Source: JACKFB01 sp041389525 (GTDB lineage: Bacteria; Myxococcota_A; UBA9042; PHBI01; JACKFB01). From it: a stretch of DNA of 64,000 nucleotides. The notes below the pieces were generated by a model. It made no database searches, was not told the DNA's origin, and was given only the letters and a program-made list of their open reading frames with translations. Each line of letters begins with the position of its first letter. Within the stretch, counting starts at the first letter, position 1. This document shows, piece by piece, positions 24,693 to 34,800 of the stretch. Made by a program: the position numbers and the translations under genes. The stretch lies in assembly GCA_041389525.1 (NCBI GenBank), contig JAWKRR010000032.1, positions 21,231 to 85,230 of the forward strand, written 5' to 3'.

Positions 24693-25799
24693 TCAGACGC
24701 GCACAGCGACCCCGACCAGGGACAGGCCCGGCGCTGTCCAGGTGCGTTGGCCGCGCGCGCCGAGGGCCGACGCCATGGTGGCGGCGTCGGGGAGGGCGCC
24801 CGCGCTTCGGATGGAGCGGTCGGCCTCAACGAGCGCGCGTACCAGGGGCGGGCCGGCGGCGCCGAGGACGGCGGGGAGCTCGGCGCCGCCGCGGGCGAGG
24901 AAGGTCGGGGTCGCCGCGGGTGAGAGCCACAGCTCGCGCGGGCGCCAGGTACCACCTGAGTTTTCCGCGAGCGCCAGCGCGGTCAGCAGGGCGCCGCCCG
25001 CCAAGGCCACGGTGCCCGCCTCGACCAACCAGGCGCCCTCGCGGGCAACGGCGGCGGCCGCGCGCAGGAGGCTGGCGGCGGGGGCGTCGGGCATGAAGGC
25101 CGTGACGTTGGCGAGCCGCACGAGGTCGAAGCGCGCCTCGGCGCCGGTGGCAGCGAGCGCCTCGATGGTCAGCGCCAGTCCCGTCAGCGGCGTCTGGGCC
25201 GCTTCGGCGTGGCGCTCTACGGGCCGGTCCAGCAGCTCCGCCAGGGGCTGGTCAGCGCGCCTGACGCCGGGCAGGGCGGCGAGGGCAGGGACCTCGTCGA
25301 GGCTGACGCGCAGCGCCACGCGGCCAGCCCGCGCCGCCTCCTCGCGCGTCGCCGCCCACCACGCCTCAGCCCGTGGCGCCAGCTCGGCCCAGCACAGCGC
25401 CCCCACGCGCGCGCCGTCCGGGTGGTGCGCGGCGCGCTCAAGCTGCACAGTGCCCGCCAGCTCGGCCCCCTGCAGCAGGCACGCGCCCGCCCGCCCCGCT
25501 CCGTCCAGCGCCACCCACACGTCGCCAAAGCGCACGGCGGCCTGCGGCAGCGCGGCGTCCAGGGCGGTGACCTCGAGCGCCGGCAGCGCCGCGGCGAGCT
25601 CCTCGGAGGTCGGCGCGAAGGGCGTCAGCCCGCCGCCCGCACCACGCGCCAGCCGCACCCCGCAGCCCGCGTCCAGCGCCCGCCCCGCGAGCCCGCCCAG
25701 GCGCGCGACCACGCACGCGTCCACGTCGCGCAGCCGCCCCGCGTAGGTGCCGACCGGGATCGCGCTCGCGTTCGCCGCGTCCGCGGGCGTCCCCATCAT
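24693..25799 (-). CDS. Ala/Leu-rich protein of unknown function
   Basis: I do not recognise this protein of about 368 residues. It is very rich in Ala, Leu and Gly with several long amphipathic stretches. It has no convincing signal peptide, no transmembrane helix and no catalytic motif that I can name. Codon-position GC behaves as in true genes, and the frame is open over 1.1 kb. Two adjacent ATGs (25799 and 25796) are candidate starts, without a strong ribosome-binding site. It follows the giant gene by 76 bases on the same strand and may be co-transcribed with it. The sequence upstream of these ATGs in the same frame overlaps the OmpA coding end and is not counted. Confidence 0.6.
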   Translation of the reverse strand: MMGTPADAANASAIPVGTYAGRLRDVDACVVARLGGLAGRALDAGCGVRLARGAGGGLTPFAPTSEELAAALPALEVTALDAALPQAAVRFGDVWVALDGAGRAGACLLQGAELAGTVQLERAAHHPDGARVGALCWAELAPRAEAWWAATREEAARAGRVALRVSLDEVPALAALPGVRRADQPLAELLDRPVERHAEAAQTPLTGLALTIEALAATGAEARFDLVRLANVTAFMPDAPAASLLRAAAAVAREGAWLVEAGTVALAGGALLTALALAENSGGTWRPRELWLSPAATPTFLARGGAELPAVLGAAGPPLVRALVEADRSIRSAGALPDAATMASALGARGQRTWTAPGLSLVGVAVRV

Positions 25800-25875
25800 G
25801 GGGCCCGCCCGCCTTGGCTCGCGGCGGCCCGTCGGAACACCCGCCCCCGGCCGGAACCTCTCGCGCGCACGCCCG

Positions 25876-28800
25876 CTACTTCGCCGTCGCGCACTTGCCG
25901 CCGAGCCGCACGGTGAAGTCGACGCGGCGGTTCTCGCGGAACGCGGTCTCGTCCTGGCCCTCAACCCGCGGCAGCGACTCGCCAAACCCACGCACCGTCA
26001 GCAAGCCCTTCTTCACGCCCCGCGCGACCAGATAGTCGCGGGCTGCCGACGCCCGCTTCTGGCTCAGCGAGTAGTTGGACTCGTCGGTGCCGTCCTCGTC
26101 GGCGTGGCCGTTGACCGCGACCTCGATGATGAGGTCGTTCGCTTTGATGGTCGACGCGAGCTGCGCCAGCGTGGACTTCGCCTGCTCGGTCAGGGCCGAG
26201 CTGGTCTTCTCGAAGAACACGATCTCCTCGATGGAGTAGCGGCACTCGGGGTCGATCTCCTCGGGCGGCGGCAGCGTGTCGCGCACCACCTTGCGGGCGT
26301 CGTCAGGGCAGCCGTCCTGGTCCTCGAAGCCGTTGTAAGTCTCGGGCTGCTGCGGGCACATGTCGGAGCGGTCGGGGATGCCGTCGCCGTCGTGGTCTTC
26401 CAAGACGATGGCGTCGGGGCAGCCATCCTGATCGTCGATTCCGTTGTAGTCCTCCGCCTTTAGCGGGCACTTGTCAACGACGTCGGGCACGCCGTCCTGG
26501 TCGTTGTCCGGGTCGGGGCAGCCGTCGAGGTCGGCGAACCCATCGACGTCCTCGGCGCGCGTCGGGCAGCGGTCGTCCGCGTCCGGGATGCCGTCGCCGT
26601 CGCTGTCGCCGGCCTTCGGCGCCCACTGCAGCCCCGCGATGAAGCGAAAGGTCGGCGAGCCGATGCCGCGCACGATGCCCGTCCCCACCGCCGATTGCAG
26701 CGAAAGCCCCGGAATGATGTACCATTTTGGGCCAAGCAGCCACTCCAGCGTCGTCGTGTCGCCGGACTGGAAGATGTCGTTGAAGGGCGTGTGGCCGAAC
26801 AGCTCCGTCGCGATGGCGAGCTTGTCGCGCACGGCCTCCACCTCGACCCCCAACCCGTAGGTCAGCTCGTTGCCGAAGGTGTGGTTGAAGAAGTCGACCT
26901 CTTCGGTGCGCACGCGCACGCCGGCGTTGAGGCTGGTCACCGTGCGGTCCGTCCGATAGTCGAAGATCACCCGCCCGAGGATCCCGACCCCCGGGTCGCC
27001 ACGAAAATGGTCCTTGTCGCCGATGGGGATCGTCGCGCCCACCGACACGCCAAGCCCCGGCCCGCCGAGCGTGTTGTCGAGCAGCCGCCCGCGAAGCCGC
27101 ACCTGCATGTCGGCAAGCCCCGCGCCGCTCACCGGCGCGATGGCCCGCGTGTCCGGGTCGCTGTCCAAGATGAGCGCGATCGGCAGGTCCACCTCGATCT
27201 GCGCGTGCCCAAACAGGCCAATCCCGATGTTCACGTCGATGTAGTCGGCCTGATCGATGAACTTCTCGCTGTAGAGGCCGGTTTGCAGCTGAAAGCTGTC
27301 CTCCTCGTGCCAGAACATCACCGACGCGTACGGCCGCCACGCCGGCGCGATGAGGCTCTGCTCGACCGACCACATCCGGTAGTGTCCGCCGGCGCCGAAG
27401 TAGTCCTCGATGTTCACGTTCGGCTTCTGCTGCTGCGCGCTCGCGTCGCTCGTCATCGAGCCCACGCTGGCGACGGCTACTACCAGCAACGCCAGCCCGC
27501 GCTTCCTCCGCCGCACCGCCCACACGCCCACGCCCAGCAAGCACAGCAGCCAGGGCAGGGCGCCACCGCCTCCCGACCCGGCGCAGCCCGTGTAATTGCC
27601 GCCGGTCAGCTCGGCGACCGAGAAGTCGTCCGCCCCGTCGTTGGGGTCGGTGCCGTTGAGGATCTCGACGCCGTCCACCACGCCGCCGCCGTCGGTGTCC
27701 GCCACCAGCGGGTCGGTCGGCGCGAACCCGCCCACACCCTCGACCTCGAGCTTGTCGTTGAGCAGGTCGCCGTCGGTGTCCGGTCGCTTCGGGTCGGTCT
27801 TGTGGACCAGGATCTCGATGCGGTCGGTCAGCCCGTCGGCGTCGGAGTCGGCCAAGCCGTCCTTGGGATCGTTGGGATTTCCCTCGCCCGCGTCGATGCG
27901 CCCGTTGTCGTTGTTGTCCTCGCCGGGCGAGGCCTCACACACCCCGGCGACCGCCTTGGACCCGTCGCACACGCCGTCGTCGTCGGAGTCGGGGTCCTTC
28001 GGGTTCGTCGTCGTCGACGGGTCCAAGTCGGGCTTGAACAGGCCGAGGGCCGTGTTCGGCGTGCCGCGAGTCAGCCCGAACTCGGTGCCGTCCTGGATCC
28101 CGTCGCGGTCGGTGTCGACCGAGAGCGGGTCGGTGCCCAGGGTGACCTCCTGCCCGTCCGGCAGCCCGTCGTCGTCGGAGTCGGCGTCCTTCGCGTCGGT
28201 CAGCAGGGTGGCCTCGACGATATCCGACAGCCCGTCGTCGTCGTCGTCGGGGTCGGAGCAGTTGAGCTTCCCGTCCTCGTCGAAGTCCGCGATGTCGTCG
28301 GCCGAGGGCGTGCTGGCCGCTGACCGCGAGTCCGTCTTGCACTCGGCCTCGCGCTGGTCATCGACGCCGTCGTTGTCGTCGTCAGGGTCGATGCAGTCGA
28401 TGTCGCCGTCGCCGTCGGTGTCGCCGAGCTCGACGAAGCTCGGCGTCGACTGGTTGCTCTGCGAGTCGTAGCCGCAGAAAATCTCGACGCCATCGGCCAC
28501 GCCGTCGCCGTCCACGTCGCTCTGGCTGCCGTCGCAGACCCCGTTCCCGTCCTTGTCCACGGGCGAATCGTTCGGGTCCAGCGGGTCGGTGCCGCAGAGC
28601 AGCTCGCCGCCGTCGGTGGCCTCGTTGCCCGCGAAGTCCAGGTCGTCGTCCGAGTTCGGGTCCACCGGGCTGGTCTCGTTCGCACCGACCTGGCCGTCGT
28701 GGTCCGCGTCCTCCACACCGTCGGGCAGCCCGTCGTTGTCGGTGTCGGCGACCACCGGGTCCGTGCCCAGGCACACCGCGCCGCTGGTCAGCTCGTAGCA

Positions 28801-31800
28801 GCTGCCGACCTCGATGCCGTCGAGCAGCCCGTCGCCGTCCGTGTCCGGCTTGGTCGGCGAGGTCTCCGAGGCCTGCGTCACGCCGTCGTGATTCGCGTCC
28901 TCGACCCCGTCATCCAGCCCGTCGTTGTCGCTGTCTTTGACCAGCGGGTTGGTCCCGAGCTGCGCCTCGTTGGCGTCGCTGACCCCGTCGTTGTCGTCGT
29001 CGGGGTCGATGCAGTTGACGATCTCGTCGCCGTCGGTGTCCGCGAGGTCCAGCTCGACCGGCTTCACGTTCTTGTCCAGCGGGTCGGTCAGGCAGAGCAG
29101 CTCGTCGGCGTCCGGAGACCCGTCGCCGTCATCGTCCTGGTCCAACGCGTTGCAGACCGAGTCGCCGTCGGTGTCCACCGGCAGGCTGGTCTTCACCGCC
29201 GGGTCCGTCCCGCACGCGACCTCCGTCTCGTTGAGCCAGCCGTCACCGTCCTTGTCCGCGTCGATCGCGTCGCAGAGCCCGTCGTCATCGATGTCGGTGG
29301 GCACGCTGGCCGGGTCCTTCGGGTTGGTGCCGCACTGCAGCTCCAGCGCCGAGTTCCAGCCGTCGTTGTCCGGGTCCGCGTCGCTGTCCACGCCGTCGCA
29401 GAGCCCGTCGCCGTCGGTGTCGACCGGCTTGTCCTGGGCGTCGAGGGGGCTGGTCTGACACAGCGACTCCGTCGAGTCGCTCCAGCCGTCGCCGTCGTCG
29501 TCGTCGTCCACCGCATTGCACAGCCCGTCGCCGTCCGTGTCTTCGGGCTTCGAGGCCGGGTCGAGCGGATTCGTACCGCACTGCAACTCGAGCGTGTCCT
29601 TCCACCCGTCGTTGTCGTCGTCGGAGTCCACGAGGTCGCAGATCTTGTCGTTGTCGGCGTCCTGTCCGAGGGCGGTCGGGTTGCTCTCGGGCTTCTCCGG
29701 GTCAGTGGCGCACAGGATCTCGACCGCGTTGGGCCAGCCGTCGTTGTCGACATCCTGGTCGAGCGCGTCGCACTCGCCGTTGCCGTCGGTGTCCTTGGGG
29801 ACCGACTGGGGGTCGTTCTTCAGCGTCCCGCACAGCGCCTCCTGGTCGTCGGTCCAGAGGTCGTTGTCGTCGTCGTCGTCGACCGCGTCGCACATCCCGT
29901 CGCCGTCGCCGTCGAAGCCCGCCGCGACCGGGTTCGACGCCGCGCTGCTGCCGTCGGTGCCACAGGTCTCTTCGAGGGCGTTGCTCCAGCCGTCGCCGTC
30001 CTTGTCCGCGTCCAGCGCGTCGCAGATCCCGTCCTGGTCCAGGTCGTGTTGCGCGTCCGTCGGCGTGCTGGTCTTCACCTTGGAGTCCGACCCGCACGCG
30101 GCCTCGAGGATGTCGGGGAAGCCGTCGTTGTCGTCGTCGTCGTCGGCCGAGTCGCACTGGGTGTCGCCGTCCGCGTCGTCGGGAACGCTCAGCGCGTTCA
30201 GCGGCAGCGACCCGCAGATGATCTCCTCGATGTCCGGGTAGCCGTCGCCGTCGTCGTCCAGGTCGGCGCAGTTCGGCTTGTCGTCGCCGTCGGGGTCGTC
30301 GGCCTCGCCCGGCGCCGGGAAGCTGCTCGCCTTCTTCGGGTCGGTCTCGCAGGCGATCTCGAAGCCGTTGGAGACCAAGTCCTCGTCGTAGTCCTGCGCG
30401 AAGCAGAAGAAGTCCGCCACGCAGTCGATGTCGACGCAGTCCGGCAGCCCGTCCTGGTCGTCGTCGATCCCGTTGGCGCACAGCGCCTCCTTGCCGCCGC
30501 AGGTGTCCTCAAACAGGTCGAAGGTGCCGTTGCAGTCGGCGTCGATGTTGAAGATGTCGCAGTTCTTCGGCGCCCCCGGGAAGATGTCGTCGTCGTTCTT
30601 CGCCGTGCTGTTCAGGGCGCAGTCGCTGATCTCGGTGTCGTCTTCGAAGGTGTCGTTGTCGTCGTCCGTGTCCACGCAGTTGAGGATCAGGTCGGTGTCG
30701 GGGTCTGAGATGTCGTCGGCGCTGGGCTTGTCGCCGATGTCCACGGGGCTGCGGCCGCAGGTGATCTCGACGCCGTTGGGCACGCCGTCCAGGTCGAAGT
30801 CGGAGGCCGCGCACGCCGCGTCCAGCACGCAGTCCTGGTCGGCGCAGTCGGTCTTGCCGTCCAGGTCCTCGTCGATGCCGCCGGTGCAAAGCTCGCCGCA
30901 GGCCACGCTGACCCTCGCGTTGCTGCCCGCGCCCTCGGCGCACGCCCCGATTCGATCGGCCACGACGAAGTATTCGTGCCCGCTGACCACGGCGAAGGCC
31001 TTCTGCCCGCCGAGGCTGCAGCCCGTGTCGAAGGTCGCCAGCGGAGCGCCGCAGGTCCCGTTGGTGCAGGCCCCGTCGAAGACGAAGACCGAGTAGCGAT
31101 TGACGCCCTGGTTGGCCAACGCCAGCACCACCATCTCGCTCTTGGCGGCGACGAAGCGCAGCGTCCCGTCGGCCCCGCCACCGCTGACGGGCGTCGTGCA
31201 CGGGAAGTCGTCGTGGGCTGGCTTGATGACCAGGGGCTTGCCGCAGGCCAGGGCGGTCGTCTTCTGGCAGATCTCGCCGGCGCAGTTCGTCGCGTTGAAG
31301 CAGGCGGGGTCGGAGCAATCGGTCAGCCCGTCGCAGTCGTTGTCCAGGCCGTCGCCGCAGGAGTCGACGGCCGCCAAGCTCTCGTCGCCGTTGGGGTTCA
31401 CGGCCGTCGCCTGGTCGTTGCAGTCGACGCCCAGGCAGGTCACCTGCGCCGGCGGGACCCCGGCAGGTGCTGTGCCGAAGCCGTCGTTGTCCTTGTCGAT
31501 GCAGCCGTCGGCGCAGTCGAAGACGCTGTCCAGGTCGACGTCGACGCAGACCGCGGCGCAGCGGTTGTCGCCGGGCGCGCAGTCCTGCTCGTTGCAGGTC
31601 CCGTCGCTGTCGCTGTCGGCCAGGGTCTCGTCGACCGGGCCGTCGCAGTCGTCGTCGACGCCGTCGCACGCGAACTCGGCGCAGCCGCCGGTCGCGCGGG
31701 GCGAGCCGCGGTGGGTGCCGGAGCTGCCGTAGTTCGCGGCGGGGCCGGCCAGGCACCACGCGGAGGCCGTGCTCTTGCTCGCCGACACGCCGGTCACGGG

Positions 31801-34800
31801 CAGGGTGCCGAGGATCATCGAGCGCCCGACCGTGCCCGTGCCAGGGCCGACCGCGCCGGTCTTGGTCAGCTGCGACAGCTCGCAGGTGAACCCGGTCCGG
31901 AAGTCCACCTGATCCAGCAGCTTCACGCCGCCCTCGGTCAGGGTGAGCAGGTCGCCCGCGGGCGAGATCTGGAAGGCCTGGTTGCAGGTCGCGTCGGGCG
32001 AGAGGCTGTCGGTGCCGCCGACCGGGCCGAAGGCGACGATGAAGAAGGCGCCGGGCGCGAGCTCGGCCGAGGGCGCCAGCACCGTGCAGCTCCCGCCGGC
32101 CCCGAAGGCGACGCTGGTGCCGACGACGTTCTTGATGGTCAGCTTGAGCTGGTCGAGGTCGATGGTCGCGGTCGACGCATTGTAGAGCTCGATCCACTGC
32201 TCGCCCGGGTTGCCGGCCGGTTTGGGGATGTGGATCTCGGTCACGTGGAGCGCGCCGGACTCGGTCTGGCAGGTCGCCGAGCAGCCGTCGCCCGGGTCGT
32301 CGTTGCCGTCGTCGCAGGTCTCGTTGACGCTGATGATCGAGTCGCCGCAGATCGAGCAGGCGGGCTCTTCGAGGTCGGGCAGGCCGTTGCAGTTGTTGTC
32401 GATGCCGCCGGCGTCGCCGCAGACCTCGGGCTGGCCTGGGTGGGTGATGGCGTCGTTGTCGGCGCAGTCCGCCACGGCGGAGGCCGCTGAGCAGGAGGTC
32501 AGCACGTTGAAGGGGGCCGGCGCCGTCCCGTCGCCGTAGCCGTCGCCGTCCACGTCGATGCAGCGGTCGCAGGTGAGGTCGCCCGACTCGCTGAGGCCGT
32601 CCTTGTCTTTGTCGGAGAGCAGCGTGATCTCGTCGATGAAGAGGCCGGGGTTGGCGTTGTTGCCGCCGTCCACCGTGTCGTAGAAGAGGACCACCGGGAC
32701 CGAGATCCCCTTGAAGGACGCGGAGATCGGGATGTCGACGGTGACCAGGCCGGCGGTGTTGGAGCCGGTCTCGAAGGCCTTCGTGCCCACGGTGGCGTCG
32801 CAGGCGGCCGCGGCCACGCCGAAGCAGACGCCGAACTTGTCCTTGTCGGTCGCGGCCTCGCCGTTGAGGGAGTAGCGGACGCGCAGGGTGGGCGTCAGCA
32901 TCTGCGCGGGGACAGGGATGCTGCGGGCGAGCCAGCCGCGGCGGCGCCCGGCGCCCGAGGCGCTGACGTTGCCGTTGAGCACGGTCTCGAAGCCCTGGGC
33001 GTTGAAGGTGGTCTGCAGGCCCACGGCGAAGAGGCCGTCTCCGGTCGCCACGAAGCCGCCCGCGCCCGTGTTGAACGTGAACTTCGTCGAGCACACCGAG
33101 CAGAAGGGGTCGGCCGAGCAGAGCGCGTCGGCGCAGTCCGCCTTGCTGTCGCCGTTGTCGTCGATGCCGTTGGCGCAGTCCTCGCTGCCGCAGCCGGGGT
33201 CGAAGCCGTCGGTCTGGCCGTTGCAGTCGTTGTCGACGCCGTCGCCGCAGTTGCCCAGCGAGAGGTCCTCGATGGCGCCCGGGTGGACCTGGAAGCCGTC
33301 GAGGCCGTCGTTGCAGTCGCCGCCGGCGAAGAGGCAGCCGCTGGTGGGGCCCTCGGGGCGCCCGTAGCCGTCGAAGTCGGCGTCCCAGCATGTGTCACAG
33401 CTCGGCGCGCTTCCTTCGGCGACCAGATCGCCGTCGATGTCGCTGGCGAGGCGGATGCGGGTCACCGTGGCGCCCAGGTTGTCGTTCTGCGAGGCGCTGG
33501 CGGTGTCGTAGAGGATGCTGATGGTCGTGCTGGCGCCGATGTGCGCGGTGAGGTCGACCAGGACCGTCTTCTCGCCGGCGGTCGGCGTGCTGGCGAGCAG
33601 GATGATCCCCGGCGTGTCGAAGCGGCAGGTGGGCTGGTTGATGCAGACCGCGAGCTGATCGGACGCGAAGCCGGTGTCGCCTTGGTGCACGAAGGTGACG
33701 GCCAGCTTGGGCTGCGGGCCGCCCACGGCGAGAGACGGGACGTTCACCGTCAGGTTGAGGCGGCCGAAGTAGACGCCGCCCGGGGCGCCGCCGTTGTTGG
33801 GGTTCGGCAGCGAGCTGATCGACGCGCCGCTGCTGGTCTTCCAGGCGCCTGCGGCCGCGCTGTACACCCACAACCCCTGGGCGTCGCTCTGCCACAGGGC
33901 CTTGCCCGAGTCGAAGGTCCAGTCGATGCTGCACGGGTCGCAGAACGGGTCATTTGAGCAGGCGGCGTCTGAGCAATCGGTGATCCCGTTGGCGCCGTTG
34001 TCGATGCCGTCGGCGCAGTCCTCTTTGCACTGCGAGTCGGCGAGATCGGTCTGGCCGTCGCAGTCGTCGTCGAAGCCGTCGTTGCAGACCTCGACGAGGG
34101 TGGGGTGGGTCAGGGCGCGGGTGTCGTCGCAGTCGACCTCGGGGTGGGTGCAGGTCGCGAGGCTCACGCTGATCGCGCGGCCGTAGCCGTCTTGGTCCAG
34201 GTCCACGCAGCGGTCGCAGGTCGCGCCCTGGGCGGCGAACTCGAAGGAGGCGTCGCGGTCGATGTCGCTGCCGACGGTGACGCGGTCGACGAGGACCGAC
34301 GCGGGGGAAAGGCCCAGGCCGGCGCTCTGGTAGCGGATGACGACCTGGCGCGCGGTGCCGGCGACGGCGCCGAGGTTGATGCGGGCGACGCTGCGGCCGT
34401 TCAGGTCGGTCTCGCCGGTGGTCACCGCGGTGTTCTCGCAGCTCGTGTAGACGAGGCCCGAGGTCGGCAGGCCGTTGCCGTTGACGTAGACGAGCAGGCA
34501 GTCGGCGACGCCGTCGCCGTCGAGGGTGTAGTGGACCGTGAGCTCGGGCTCGGGCGCGTTGACGAGGGCTGGGACGGCGATGCGGCTGACGATGGTGGTG
34601 TCAGCGGGCATGGGGGAGGGCGGGTCCACCTCGAAGCCGCCGGGGGGCGCCGGGTTGTGCGTGAAGAGCGGGGTGGCCGGCCCGAGCGCGGTCGCGGGCA
34701 CCCAGCCCATGGGCGAGCCCAGGCCGAAGTCGGTGCCGCAGGTCTGGGTGCAGACGGTGCCTGTCACGCCGTCGCCCTTGCCGTCGCAGGTGTAGCCGGC

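Noticed and set aside
27760..30500. Short repeated DNA suggesting a CRISPR-like or minisatellite array
   Set aside because: The repeats are in-frame DxDxDG codons of thrombospondin-type-3 units with varying spacing and no conserved spacers.
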